Part shown: one piece after another, positions 44,609 through 53,613 of the stretch
Layout: each line of letters begins with the position of its first letter
How positions within the stretch are numbered: position 1 is the first letter of the stretch
The notes under the pieces: model-generated
The model's database searches: none
What the model saw: the letters and a program-made list of their open reading frames with translations, nothing else
What the model was told of the DNA's origin: nothing
Origin: Candidatus Aalborgicola lynettensis
GTDB lineage: Bacteria; Pseudomonadota; Gammaproteobacteria; Burkholderiales; Burkholderiaceae_C
DNA: 64,000 bases
Assembly (NCBI GenBank): GCA_016719405.1
Contig: JADJZE010000021.1
Span: 124,001-188,000 of the forward strand
Reading direction: 5' to 3'
Position numbers and translations under genes: made by a program

Positions 44609-47600
44609 CTAAAACCGGTAGCGCAGGTCCACCACCGCGCGCGTGGCCTGGCGTGGCGACTTGGTGCCGCCCACACCCAGCCAGCCCCAGCCCACCAGCC
44701 AGTGTTTGTCGGGCGTTTCCCAAAAGCCCACCAGGTCCATGCTCCAGCTGGCGGGCCACAGGGTGACGTTTTCCTGCTCCTCGTAGCGATCGGAGCGGTA
44801 CACCACGCGCGCGCCCAGGTAGCTGCGCCAGGCGGTGGTCCAGGTGGCCCCCAGCACGGCGGTGTCGCGCGGCACGAAGGGGATGCGTTTGTCGCCCACC
44901 CGCCCCCCGGCCACATCGGCATCGGCGTAATCGGCGCGGGTGTTTTGCAGGGTGTAGCGCGCGTAGGCAGTCAGGTTGGAGCGCAACATGCGGCTAACGC
45001 CCAGGGTGAGCGCATCGACGCTGCCGTCTTCAAAGCTGGGGGTGTCTTCCAGCACATCGAGCGTGGTGAGGTTAACCGTCTGCGCATTGCGCAGCAGTTC
45101 CAGAAACGGCATGCTGGGCGTGCGCAAGTCCACGCCCGGTGCCACCGGATTGCCGATGGCCTGGTGGTCGAGCCGCGCCATCAGGAAGGACTGGGCGTCG
45201 GGCGTCCAGCTCAGTTGCGCCACGCTGCGCCGCAGTCGGCCACCGGCCTCGACCAGGCGGTCCTCCAGCGCAATGCCAGCCGTCTCCACACTGCCCAGCG
45301 AGCTCACGCTCAAGGGGCGCACCCAGTCCTGGTAGGCCAGGCGCACACCCCAGGATGGGGCGGGCTGGAAGGCCAGCCCCAGGCGCGGTGCCATCACATC
45401 GGTGGTGGTGCTGGTGCGCACGCTGTCGGGGATGAGCGTATCTTGCAGCAGCAGCGCGGTGGCGCTGTCGCCCACAATGTTTTCGCCCAGGCGATTGGCC
45501 GTGAGGCTGGCGTCGAGCAGACCGGTGTGGCCCAGGCGGTGCTGTGCGGACAGGCTCAGTGCGGTGAAGCGGCGGTTGATGTCGTTGCTGCCGCCAAAGA
45601 TGGCGTAATCGCCTATGGCCTGCCCACTGTCGCCCAGGGCAGCCAGCGGCCCGGAGCCCGCCACCAGGTTGGATTGGCGCTCAAACACATGCTCCCAGCC
45701 CACCGACAGGCGGGTCTGGGGTGTGGCGTCAAAGGTGTGGCGCAGCTGGAAGTCGTCAAAGCGCTTTTCGGGCTGGGCGTAAATGCCCAGCACCCCCGCC
45801 ACCTGGCCTGTGAGCAGCACCGAAGGGTAGGCCTCGATGTCGGTGCGTGCCAGGCTGGTGCCGGCCTTGACCCAGGTCTGGGCCGTGGGCGACCAGCGGT
45901 AGGACAGGCCCAGCGCGCTTTGGCGCATCAGGTGGTCGATGGTGGTGCCCATGGTTTGGGAGGCGTCCATCGCACCGGGCTGCAGCACCGCGTTGTGGCC
46001 GCTGAGGTTGATTTTGAACTCGTTGCCGTAGAAGAACACGCCCACCCGCTCGGTGGGCTGCAGGCCCAGGCCCAGGGTGCTGATGCGCGCACCGCCGTCG
46101 GCGGAACCGCTGGGGTCGGCAAAGGCGGGGGTGCCGGGCATGACCCCCACGTCCAGCGGGAATGTACCAATGCGCCCGGGCTGCACCTGCACGAAGTAGG
46201 CCATGGGCACGGCGGTGTGGGCTATGCCGTTGAGCGTGACGCCCGGCAGCACGATGTGGGCGAATTCCCGCTCGGCCATCAGGTCCAGCGCGCCATGGTG
46301 GCCACTGCGCTGCAGCAGGCTGGAAAAGCGGTTGCTGGCGCCAAAGGCCAGCGGATCGCTCAAAAAGCCCTGGAACAGCTCGGAATTTTTGTTGAACTCG
46401 CCCGCATAGCGGTCGGCCAGAAACAGGTGGCTGGCGCCCCAATACGGGTAGTAGCTTTGGTGCGCCACCTCCTGCGCCCAGTCTTCCAGGCCAGCAAAGG
46501 CCAGCGCAGCGCCCAGGTTGGCGCTGCCTTTCTGGTCGCTGGCCACCTGGTTGAGCGACTTCAGGTAGGGCAGGCGCTCCAGCGCCTCGCGCGAGGCCTG
46601 CACCGCGTCGCCGGGGCGAAACAGGTCGGTATAGATTTGCGACAAAAACAGATACGGCAGCGGGTCTTTGGGGTCGAGCGCCGCAGCCTGGTACAGGGTG
46701 TCGATGGCGTCCTGGCTGCGCCCGAGCTGGTAGTAGGCCACCGCCGTGTAGGCCTTGGCGCGGGCGTAGCGCGGCTCCAGTACACCGGCGCGCAAGAAGG
46801 CGTCCAGCGCGTCCTGCGCCCGGCCTTGTTTGAGGTAGAGCAGGCCTTGCCCGGTCCAGGCCACGTAGTCGGCGGCATTGCCCTGCAGCGCCTGCGTGAA
46901 GGCGTCTTGCGCGGCGCCCAGGCGGTTGGCATAGGTCTCCAGGGTACCCAACTCCCCGCGGTAGCCCGGGGCGTCGGGCTGCAGCGCCAGGGCTTTTTCC
47001 AGGTGGGCGCGCGCGGGCACGGTGTCCTCACGCTCGGTGAGCGCGCTGCCCAGGCCAAACCAGCCCCGGTCGTCCAGCGGGGCCACATGGGTGGCGCGCG
47101 TGTAGGCCTGCACGGTGGCACCGGCGTCGCCCTGGCGCCGCGCCAGATCGCCCTGCGCCACCAGCACGGCGGCGGTGTCGGCATCGCGTGCGCGGGCCAG
47201 CACGGCGGCGCTGTCGTCGAGCCGGTCGGCCAGCAGGTAGACGCGCGCCAGTTGCGCCAGCAGGTCGGCGTCGCGCGCGTGGTGGCGCAGGCCGCCCTCC
47301 AGGGTCTGGATGGCGCCATCGGTTTCGCCCGCCACCAGTTGCAGGTCCGACAGCATCAGGTAGGCCGCCTGGGGCGCCGCCCCTGCGCCGTGCACCATGG
47401 CGGCCAACTCGCGCCGCGCCCGCACCCCATCCCCCGCCTGCATGGCCTGTGCAGCGTGCGCCAGCGCGGGTGCCGCGTCTGCCGCCAGATGGCGCCGGGG
47501 GTCCGCCACCAGGGCGTTGACCCACTGCACACGGTCGCGCGGGTTGGAAAGCTGTATCTTGACCGGCGCGCGGCCCACCTCGGCCAGCGCCGCTTCCAGG

Positions 47601-48124
47601 TGCCCCACGGTCACGCTGCCCTGGTCGTTGCTGAAATCCACGGTGCCCGACAGCACGGTGAGCAGGGTCTTGCCCTGCGCGTCCACGTCGAGCTCCCAAT
47701 CGGTACCGCGAATGCCGGCGGTCGCGGCGGGGGTGTGCACCTGCAGGCGGCTGCCGTCGGCACGTTTGGTCTGCGCCCAGATGCGCCCCAGGGCCAGCCA
47801 CAGCGAGGTGGGCTGGCTGGGCGTGGCAATGGCTTTGAGCTGCAGCACCGCGTTTTGGTTGAGCCGCACCTGGGTGTCGTCGGCAAACAGCAGCGCCATG
47901 CGCGAGGCCTCCAGTGTGCGCACGTACGCCCCGCCCGGCAGCAACTGCGCCACCTGCGCCGTGCGCCAGGGCTGCGACTCGGCACCGCGCTGCTCGCCCT
48001 GCCCCTGCAGGCTGACCACCTGCGCGGCGGCCCCATCGGCCAGGCGGGCCTGCGCCACACCCCACACCAGCCCCAGCGCGGCCATCAGCACGCCGCACCG
48101 GGCCATCCACTGTTTGTTGCGCAT
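44609..48124 (-). CDS. FecR-domain, TPR and outer-membrane-barrel protein (1171 aa)
   Basis: Starts at MRNKQWMARCG with GGGGAGGGTG upstream; an 11-codon extension is possible. Residues 1-26 are a signal peptide. Residues about 35-185 form a FecR domain (VVSLQGQGEQR, ALLFADDTQVRLNQNAVLQL, TAGIRGTDWELDVD). About 210-620 is a long run of TPR helices (DYVAWTGQGLLYLKQGRAQD, AVAYYQLGRSQDAIDTLYQA). About 640-1171 alternates as amphipathic strands and ends in VVDLRYRF, a terminal aromatic typical of barrels inserted by BamA. This places a barrel in the outer membrane with a periplasmic TPR/FecR part, encoded together with a CHASE2 cyclase. Its ligand is unknown. Confidence 0.85.
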   Translation of the reverse strand: MRNKQWMARCGVLMAALGLVWGVAQARLADGAAAQVVSLQGQGEQRGAESQPWRTAQVAQLLPGGAYVRTLEASRMALLFADDTQVRLNQNAVLQLKAIATPSQPTSLWLALGRIWAQTKRADGSRLQVHTPAATAGIRGTDWELDVDAQGKTLLTVLSGTVDFSNDQGSVTVGHLEAALAEVGRAPVKIQLSNPRDRVQWVNALVADPRRHLAADAAPALAHAAQAMQAGDGVRARRELAAMVHGAGAAPQAAYLMLSDLQLVAGETDGAIQTLEGGLRHHARDADLLAQLARVYLLADRLDDSAAVLARARDADTAAVLVAQGDLARRQGDAGATVQAYTRATHVAPLDDRGWFGLGSALTEREDTVPARAHLEKALALQPDAPGYRGELGTLETYANRLGAAQDAFTQALQGNAADYVAWTGQGLLYLKQGRAQDALDAFLRAGVLEPRYARAKAYTAVAYYQLGRSQDAIDTLYQAAALDPKDPLPYLFLSQIYTDLFRPGDAVQASREALERLPYLKSLNQVASDQKGSANLGAALAFAGLEDWAQEVAHQSYYPYWGASHLFLADRYAGEFNKNSELFQGFLSDPLAFGASNRFSSLLQRSGHHGALDLMAEREFAHIVLPGVTLNGIAHTAVPMAYFVQVQPGRIGTFPLDVGVMPGTPAFADPSGSADGGARISTLGLGLQPTERVGVFFYGNEFKINLSGHNAVLQPGAMDASQTMGTTIDHLMRQSALGLSYRWSPTAQTWVKAGTSLARTDIEAYPSVLLTGQVAGVLGIYAQPEKRFDDFQLRHTFDATPQTRLSVGWEHVFERQSNLVAGSGPLAALGDSGQAIGDYAIFGGSNDINRRFTALSLSAQHRLGHTGLLDASLTANRLGENIVGDSATALLLQDTLIPDSVRTSTTTDVMAPRLGLAFQPAPSWGVRLAYQDWVRPLSVSSLGSVETAGIALEDRLVEAGGRLRRSVAQLSWTPDAQSFLMARLDHQAIGNPVAPGVDLRTPSMPFLELLRNAQTVNLTTLDVLEDTPSFEDGSVDALTLGVSRMLRSNLTAYARYTLQNTRADYADADVAGGRVGDKRIPFVPRDTAVLGATWTTAWRSYLGARVVYRSDRYEEQENVTLWPASWSMDLVGFWETPDKHWLVGWGWLGVGGTKSPRQATRAVVDLRYRF

Positions 48125-48150
48125 AGTCACCCTCCCCACTAGCGGAAAAG

Positions 48151-48210
48151 AAACCAAATAAGCCCTTTGCGCTTGCTGGGCGTGCGCAAGCAGCTACTAA
48201 AACAATAGCA
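48151..48210 (-). repeat. dispersed double-hairpin repeat, copy J
   Basis: Minus-strand copy: ATTGCTATTGTTTTAGTAGC, TGCTTGCGCACGCCCAGCAAGCGCAAAGGGC and TTATTTGG. It starts directly after the ptsI stop and is the clearest copy: TTGCGC and GCGCAA form the second hairpin. Confidence 0.8.
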
Positions 48211-48211
48211 A

Positions 48212-50017
48212 TCAGGCGCTGGCGCGGCGCTCCGGTAACGCCATTTGTTGCGCCGGGTCTTCGGACTCCAGCACCTGCTGCGCCCAGGGCGCCAGCTTGC
48301 TGGTGTCGGCACGCAAAATAACCTGCTTGACCGCCAGAATTTGCGCCGGGTGCATGGAAAAGCTGCGCAGCCCCAGGCCCAGCAGCAAGCGGGTCAGGGC
48401 CACGTCGCCGGCCATCTCGCCACACACACACACCTCTTTACCCTGGGCGCGCCCGGCGGCAATGGTGTCGGCCACCAGCCGCAGCACAGCGGGGTGCAGG
48501 GGGTCGTAGAGGTGGGCGACCGACTCATCGGCACGGTCGATGGCCAGGGTGTACTGGATCAGGTCGTTGGTGCCAATGGACAGAAAATCAAAATACTTCA
48601 AGAACAGCTTCAGGCTCAGGGCAGCAGCGGGTATTTCGATCATGGCGCCCAGCTTCACCGGGCCAAACGCCACACCTTTGGCCTCCAGAGTGGTGCGCGC
48701 GTGGTCGATGTGCGCCAGGGTCTGGCGAATCTCACCGGCGTGGGCCAGCATGGGCACCAGCAGGTGCACCGGCCCATGGGCGGCGGCGCGCAAAATGGCG
48801 CGCAGCTGGGTGCGGAACATGGCCGGGTCGGCCAGGCTCCAGCGGATGGCGCGCAGGCCCAGTGCGGGGTTGAGGTGGGCGTCGTCGCGCGCGGTGTTGT
48901 TCAAGGGCTTGTCTGCCCCCACATCCACGGTGCGAATGGTGACCGGTAGGCCTTTCATGCCTTCGACCGCGCGTTTGTAGGCCTGGTATTGCTCTTCTTC
49001 GCCCGGCAGACTGCCCTGGCGGCCCATGAACAAAAATTCGCTGCGAAACAGGCCCACACCCTGTGCGCCGGCATTGAGCGCGCCGTGGGTGTCCTCGGGC
49101 ATTTCGATGTTGGCCAGCAGCTGGATTTTTTCACCGTCCATGGAGACGGCCGGGGTGTGCAGCAGCCGCTGCAGGCGCCCGCGCTCCAGGTCGCCCTGGC
49201 GTTGTTTGAAGCCGTATTCGGCCAGAATGATGGGCGAGGGATCGACGATGACGACACCGGCGTCACCGTCGATGATGATCCAGTCGTCCTGGCGCACCAG
49301 CTGGCTGGCCAGGCGGGCACCCACCACGGCCGCAATGTCCATGCTGCGGGCCACGATGGCGGTGTGCGAGGTTTTGCCGCCCACGTCGGTAATGAACCCG
49401 GCAAACACGCTTTGCTTGAACTGCAGCATGTCGGCCGGGGCAATGTCGTGTGCCAGCAGGATCAGGGGCACATCGACCGTGTCATCCAGCAACAGGTCTT
49501 GCTGCGAGGGCTTGCGCGGCTCGCGCTGGCTGGCGCCATGGGGCGGCACCAGCAGGGCGGAGCCGGTGCCTTTCATGGCGCGCAGCACACGTTCGGCAAT
49601 TTGCTCCAGGTCGGCCTTGCGCTCGCGCAGGTATTCGTCCTCCATTTCGTCGAACTGGCGCGCAATGACCTCCAGCTGGGTGGTCAGCGCCCACTCGGCG
49701 TTGTACAGGCGTTCGGTGATCCAGTGTTTGACACCGGCGGACAGGTCTTCGTCCTGCAGCAGCATCAGGTGCACATCGAGCAGGGCGCCCAGCTCATGCG
49801 GCGCCTCTTTGGGGCCCATGTGGGTAATGCTTTCCTGCAGGCGGCGAATTTCGTCCACCACGGCGTCGCGTCCGGCGCGCACGCGCGCGATTTCCGCTAC
49901 CACATCGGCCGCCTCGATGAAGTAATGCGCCACATCGACCCGGCTGGACGCCACCAGCACGGCACGCCCGATGGCAATGCCCCGGGAAACGGCCAGGCCA
50001 TGGATGGCGAAGGTCAC
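48212..50017 (-). CDS. ptsI: phosphoenolpyruvate-protein phosphotransferase (enzyme I)
   Basis: 601 residues from a GTG start (VTFAIHGLAVSRGIAIGRAV) that overlaps the ptsH stop as GTGA; no good ATG is available. The phosphorylated histidine is in VGGKTSHTAIVARSM. The PEP-binding TIM barrel has GLFRSEFLFMGR, the TVDVGADKP loop and the signature DFLSIGTNDLIQYTLAIDRA; the catalytic cysteine is in CVCGEMAGD. Part of a ptsM-ptsH-ptsI operon of the regulatory/incomplete PTS seen in betaproteobacteria. Confidence 0.96.
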   Translation of the reverse strand: MTFAIHGLAVSRGIAIGRAVLVASSRVDVAHYFIEAADVVAEIARVRAGRDAVVDEIRRLQESITHMGPKEAPHELGALLDVHLMLLQDEDLSAGVKHWITERLYNAEWALTTQLEVIARQFDEMEDEYLRERKADLEQIAERVLRAMKGTGSALLVPPHGASQREPRKPSQQDLLLDDTVDVPLILLAHDIAPADMLQFKQSVFAGFITDVGGKTSHTAIVARSMDIAAVVGARLASQLVRQDDWIIIDGDAGVVIVDPSPIILAEYGFKQRQGDLERGRLQRLLHTPAVSMDGEKIQLLANIEMPEDTHGALNAGAQGVGLFRSEFLFMGRQGSLPGEEEQYQAYKRAVEGMKGLPVTIRTVDVGADKPLNNTARDDAHLNPALGLRAIRWSLADPAMFRTQLRAILRAAAHGPVHLLVPMLAHAGEIRQTLAHIDHARTTLEAKGVAFGPVKLGAMIEIPAAALSLKLFLKYFDFLSIGTNDLIQYTLAIDRADESVAHLYDPLHPAVLRLVADTIAAGRAQGKEVCVCGEMAGDVALTRLLLGLGLRSFSMHPAQILAVKQVILRADTSKLAPWAQQVLESEDPAQQMALPERRASA

Positions 50018-50283
50018 TCGGCTTCTCCGAATCGATCGGCAATCAGGGCCAGCAGGGCATCCATGGCCTCTTGCTCGCGCGCGCCCTCGGTGTCGAGCAC
50101 CACCTCGGAGCCCAAGCCCGCGGCCAGCATCATCACACCCATGATGCTTTTGGCATTCACGCGGCGTTCGCCTTTGCTGATCCACACTTCGCAGGGGAAG
50201 CTGCCCGCCAGTTTGCTGAGCTTGGCGGAGGCGCGGGCGTGCAAGCCCAGGTTATTGATGATGGTCGTGGTGGCGTGAATCAT
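50014..50283 (-). CDS. ptsH: phosphocarrier protein HPr
   Basis: 89 residues: MIHATTTIINNLGLHARASA with the phosphorylation site His in GLHARASAKL, and the regulatory serine in NAKSIMGVMML (suggesting control by HPr kinase, as in other betaproteobacteria; hprK is not in the window). It accepts phosphate from enzyme I. It overlaps ptsM by 32 bases and ptsI by 4. Confidence 0.95.
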   Translation of the reverse strand: MIHATTTIINNLGLHARASAKLSKLAGSFPCEVWISKGERRVNAKSIMGVMMLAAGLGSEVVLDTEGAREQEAMDALLALIADRFGEAE

Positions 50284-50698
50284 GCGCTTGTATTCCCTGG
50301 TTAGGTGGCGTTGCGACCGGCACTTGCATGATGCATTGGGCCCCGCCCGCCAGGGCCCGGGTGACCAGCGCGTCCAGTGGCTCATGCCGGTAATTGACCG
50401 TGCGCAGCAGCATGGGCAGGTTGACACCGGCGACCAGCCTGGAATGGACGCCATCCACCACTTTTTGCGCCACGTTGCACGGTGTGGCGCCGCACACATC
50501 GGTCAGGATCAGTACGTCTGGGCCTGGCAATTGCGACCGCAAGGCCACCACGGCCAGGCGCGTGGTTTCGACCGCCTCATTGGGTGCCACATCCAGTGCC
50601 AGCACTTCGTCGGCCAACTCCGGATAAACGTGCAACACGCAGTCCCGCAGGGCGCTGGCCAGCGGGGCGTGGGCGATGAGGAGGATGCCGATGTTCAT
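50252..50698 (-). CDS. ptsM: PTS EIIA component, mannose/fructose family (PtsM/ManX-like)
   Basis: 148 residues with the active histidine H10 in MNIGILLIAHAPLASALRDC and the EIIA-Man fold (VLILTDVCGATPCNVAQKVV). No IIB, IIC or IID partners are present, so it is probably a regulatory terminal phosphate acceptor, not part of a sugar importer. First gene of the pts operon. The C-terminus is His-rich and overlaps ptsH by 32 bases. Confidence 0.9.
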   Translation of the reverse strand: MNIGILLIAHAPLASALRDCVLHVYPELADEVLALDVAPNEAVETTRLAVVALRSQLPGPDVLILTDVCGATPCNVAQKVVDGVHSRLVAGVNLPMLLRTVNYRHEPLDALVTRALAGGAQCIMQVPVATPPNQGIQAHDSRHHDHHQ

Positions 50699-50824
50699 AA
50701 TGTGTGCGTGCAGATTATGGCTTCTTTACCCAAAAAAATTACAGATCCGCACCGATGCAACACATTGCGCAACAACCGGTTGCTTCCGGGTGGGCCGGTG
50801 CACTTCCGCGCGGCACACGCCCGC

Positions 50825-51529
50825 TCACTGGAGTGCGCCAAACACTTTCGTTAACAGGGCGCTGCCATACGCCGCTGGGTTCTGGCGAATTTTCTTCTCT
50901 TCTTCTGCAATCATGAAAAACAAGCCATCCAGGGCTTTGGTGGTGACGTACTGCTGGATGTTGGCATCTTCTTTTTTGACCAGCCCCATGTCCGCTGCCT
51001 TGCCTGCCACCTGGTTGTACTTGTCGGCCAAGCCCACTTTTTCGGTCGCTTTGCGTACCATGGGTAAAAATTTGACGCCGAGCTGGGGACGGGTTTTTTG
51101 CTCGAAAAACTGGGAAACCGCCGTGTCTCCGCCCGCCAAAATACCCTTGGCGTCGGTTGGCGTCATGGTTTTGATGGCGCCCAGCAGCAGGTCCTTGGCC
51201 ATGGGTACCGCCGCTTCGGCACCGCGGTTCATGGCGGTCAGCAGTTCATCGATTTGTGCGCCTTGTCCCAGAGTGCGCAACAGACCCACCGCATCGTTCA
51301 AATAGCCGGGCAGAGGAATGCGCACTTTTTCGTTACCCAGGAATCCATCCGTGGCACCCAGCAAGGCTACAGCCGACAGGGCGCCTTTTTCCAATGCGGT
51401 TTTCAGGCCCTTGGCGGCATCGGCATTGCTCAAGTCGGCCAGCGTGATGGCCTGCGCGTGTTGCGTTGCCATGCCAACCCAAACGCCCAGTGCCGCCACT
51501 GAAATCCCAGTAAACTGACGACGATCCAT
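50825..51529 (-). CDS. DUF4197 family exported protein
   Basis: 234 residues from MDRRQFTGISVAALG. The N-terminus resembles a twin-arginine signal (DRRQFTGISVAALGVWVGMA), so export is likely. The body is helical, with ALSAVALLGATDGFLGNEKVRI, PLPGYLNDAVGLLRTLGQG and DLLLGAIKTMTPTDAKGIL, which are DUF4197 hallmarks. Function unknown. It is divergent from the TlpA-like gene with only 15 bases between start codons. Confidence 0.88.
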   Translation of the reverse strand: MDRRQFTGISVAALGVWVGMATQHAQAITLADLSNADAAKGLKTALEKGALSAVALLGATDGFLGNEKVRIPLPGYLNDAVGLLRTLGQGAQIDELLTAMNRGAEAAVPMAKDLLLGAIKTMTPTDAKGILAGGDTAVSQFFEQKTRPQLGVKFLPMVRKATEKVGLADKYNQVAGKAADMGLVKKEDANIQQYVTTKALDGLFFMIAEEEKKIRQNPAAYGSALLTKVFGALQ

Positions 51530-51544
51530 GTGCACCCCCTATAT

Positions 51545-52042
51545 ATGCCAAGAAAATTTCTGTTAGCCAGCATCGTAGCGGCTTGCGCCACTGTAACGGG
51601 TGCCTATCTGTGGAAAAACACCCCGCTCGCCCCCGCCTCGACCTTCGTGCTGCTCGATGGCAGCCTGAAAAGCAGCGCCGACTTCATCGGCAAGGTGACA
51701 CTGGTGAACTTCTGGGCGACCAGTTGCACCACCTGCGTGGCCGAAATGCCGCAGATGGTGTCTACCTTCCACCAATACCAGGCCAAAGGGTTCCGCACCG
51801 TCGCAGTCGCCATGCAATACGACCCCCCAGCGTATGTACTCAACTTTGCGCAAACACGCAAACTGCCGTTTGATGTGGCCATCGACAACACCGGGTCCCT
51901 GGCCCGCGCATGGGGCGATGTGCAACTCACCCCCACCAGCTACCTGGTCAACACGCGGGGCCAAATCGTTAAACGTTATGTTGGGCAGCCGGATTTTGCG
52001 GAACTGCACACCCTGATTGAAAAACTGCTGCGCGAGTCCTGA
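51545..52042 (+). CDS. TlpA/ResA-like periplasmic thioredoxin
   Basis: 165 residues. A membrane anchor or signal at about 5-22, then a thioredoxin fold with FWATSCTTCVAEMPQM (redox cysteines C61 and C64) and the cis-proline region LTPTSYLV. It probably reduces disulfides in the periplasm, for example apocytochromes; several c-type cytochromes are encoded in the window. It lies one base before the GNAT gene. ATG 51545 has no clear ribosome binding site. Confidence 0.88.
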   Translation: MPRKFLLASIVAACATVTGAYLWKNTPLAPASTFVLLDGSLKSSADFIGKVTLVNFWATSCTTCVAEMPQMVSTFHQYQAKGFRTVAVAMQYDPPAYVLNFAQTRKLPFDVAIDNTGSLARAWGDVQLTPTSYLVNTRGQIVKRYVGQPDFAELHTLIEKLLRES

Positions 52043-52043
52043 C

Positions 52044-52559
52044 ATGACTTCTCAATGGGGCGGATTGCGGGCGGACAGCGGCGAAGTCGCCCTACTAACA
52101 CCCACTGGCCACCACCAATGGGGTCAGTTGCGGGAACTATTCACCGAATACGCCGAATCCTTGTCGGTGGACCTGTGTTTTCAGAACTTTGCCGAGGAGT
52201 TGCAAAACCTGCCGGGTGAATACTGCGCGCCGCGCGGTGCGCTTCTGGCAGTAACAGTCGACAAACAGTTTGCCGGTTGCTGCGCGTTGCGGCCTTTGGA
52301 TAACGTGGACTACCCCAATGCCTGCGAAATGAAACGCTTGTATGTGCGTCCCGCATTCCGTGGAATGGGCCTGGGTCGTTTGCTGGTCGAGGGGATTTTG
52401 GATGCAGCGCGGCTGGCAGCGTACACCTGCGTTGTGTTGGACACGCTGGATGACATGGAGTCGGCGCGGGCACTTTACGAAGAGTTGGGGTTTTACGCCA
52501 TTCCCCCCTATTACTTCAATCCCATCGCCGGCGCGCATTATTTGAAGGCGGATCTTTAA
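52044..52559 (+). CDS. GNAT-family N-acetyltransferase
   Basis: 171 residues from ATG 52044 (MTSQWGGLRADSG). The acetyl-CoA motif is EMKRLYVRPAFRGMGLGRLLVE, followed by ARLAAYTCVVLDTLDDMESA and ARALYEELGFYAIPPYYFNP. Substrate unknown. It is one base after the TlpA-like stop, so they are co-transcribed and end at the terminator at 52630. Confidence 0.87.
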   Translation: MTSQWGGLRADSGEVALLTPTGHHQWGQLRELFTEYAESLSVDLCFQNFAEELQNLPGEYCAPRGALLAVTVDKQFAGCCALRPLDNVDYPNACEMKRLYVRPAFRGMGLGRLLVEGILDAARLAAYTCVVLDTLDDMESARALYEELGFYAIPPYYFNPIAGAHYLKADL

Positions 52560-52629
52560 GCGCAAAAGTATCTGCAGCACCGCTCCGAAATACTGGTACC
52601 CCGCGTCCGTGTCCTGTGCGCGGTAGGAC

Positions 52630-52662
52630 AAAAAAAACGGCTCACAAAGTGAGCCGTTTTTT
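52630..52662. terminator. bidirectional terminator between the GNAT gene and rpsQ
   Basis: ACGGCTCAC (52637-52645) pairs with GTGAGCCGT (52649-52657) around AAA, with A7 before and T6 after. It closes the S10 operon on the minus strand. Confidence 0.9.
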
Positions 52663-52691
52663 GGACGCTGGGTCCAAAGGTGCAAGACCTT

Positions 52692-52961
52692 TTAGACTTC
52701 AATCGCTTTTTGAACCAAACGGGTCGCAACCCAATTCTTGGTCTTGGAAATCGGACGGCTTTCCGTGATTTCAATGGTGTCACCCAGTTTGTACTCGCCC
52801 TTTTCGTCATGGGCGTGGTACTTGCTGGATTTGCCAACGATCTTGCCGTAGAGTTCGTGCTTAACACGACGCTCAATCAGCACGGTAACCGTTTTTGCAC
52901 GTTTGTCGCTGACCACCTTGCCAATCAAGGTGCGCTTGAGGGATTTTTTAGCTTCCGTCAT
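52692..52961 (-). CDS. rpsQ: ribosomal protein S17
   Basis: 89 residues (MTEAKKSLKRTLIGKVVSDK), OB-fold protein of the 30S subunit binding the 16S rRNA 5' domain. The signature GDTIEITESRPISKTKNW is present. The longer open frame upstream overlaps rpmC and is not used. It is the last gene of the S10 operon here; rplN does not follow. Confidence 0.97.
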   Translation of the reverse strand: MTEAKKSLKRTLIGKVVSDKRAKTVTVLIERRVKHELYGKIVGKSSKYHAHDEKGEYKLGDTIEITESRPISKTKNWVATRLVQKAIEV

Positions 52962-52971
52962 GTATCGCTCC

Positions 52972-53178
52972 TTATTTGGCGGACTTGTCAGCGGCTTGCT
53001 TCTCGACAAGAATGGTCTTGGCGCGGGCAATAGCACGGCGCGCAGTGCGGATCGTGGCTGTGTTGGTGAGTTGTTGGGTGGCTTTTTGCATGCGCAGGCC
53101 AAAGTGTGCTTTTTGCAGCGCTTTGACTTCCGACTTCAAACCATCAACGTCTTTTTGGCGCAGTTCAGTAGTTTTCAT
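52972..53178 (-). CDS. rpmC: ribosomal protein L29
   Basis: 68 residues, two-helix protein at the exit tunnel of the 50S subunit. MKTTELRQKDVDGLKSEVKA and FGLRMQKATQQLTNTATIRT match the family. Between rplP and rpsQ as usual. Confidence 0.97.
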   Translation of the reverse strand: MKTTELRQKDVDGLKSEVKALQKAHFGLRMQKATQQLTNTATIRTARRAIARAKTILVEKQAADKSAK

Positions 53179-53194
53179 TGCTTCATTCTCCTGA

Positions 53195-53611
53195 TTACTG
53201 GCCGATCATGCGGGCCACAAAAGTGGTACGCAAAGGCAGTTTGGCCGCAGCCAAACGGAAGGCCTCACGCGCCAACTCTTCCGACACGCCCACAATTTCA
53301 AACACGATCTTGCCGGGTTGAATTTCAGCTACGTAGTACTCAGGGTTACCTTTACCGTTACCCATACGCACTTCGGCAGGCTTTTGGGTAATCGGCTTGT
53401 CAGGGAACACACGAATCCAGATGCGACCGCCACGTTTAACGTGACGGGAAATCGCACGGCGTGCAGACTCAATTTGGCGCGCAGTCAAACGACCACGATC
53501 CGTGCATTTCAGACCGAAGTCACCGAACGCGACCGAGCTACCCCGGGTCGCGATGCCAGTGTTACGGCCTTTTTGCTCTTTGCGGTATTTCCGGCGAGCG
53601 GGTTGCAACAT
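53195..53611 (-). CDS. rplP: ribosomal protein L16
   Basis: 138 residues, 50S protein near the A site. MLQPARRKYRKEQKGRNTGI and the signature KRGGRIWIRVFPDKPITQKP with GKGNPEYYVAEIQPG are normal. The start lies two bases after the rpsC stop. Confidence 0.98.
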   Translation of the reverse strand: MLQPARRKYRKEQKGRNTGIATRGSSVAFGDFGLKCTDRGRLTARQIESARRAISRHVKRGGRIWIRVFPDKPITQKPAEVRMGNGKGNPEYYVAEIQPGKIVFEIVGVSEELAREAFRLAAAKLPLRTTFVARMIGQ

Positions 53612-53613
53612 AA

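Noticed and set aside
42110..48142. Plus-strand open frame of about 2010 codons opposite the cyclase and FecR/TPR genes
   Set aside because: It mirrors the codon pattern of two well-supported minus-strand genes in GC-rich DNA, is extremely rich in His, Gly, Gln and Arg, has no recognisable domain and would begin in intergenic repeat sequence.
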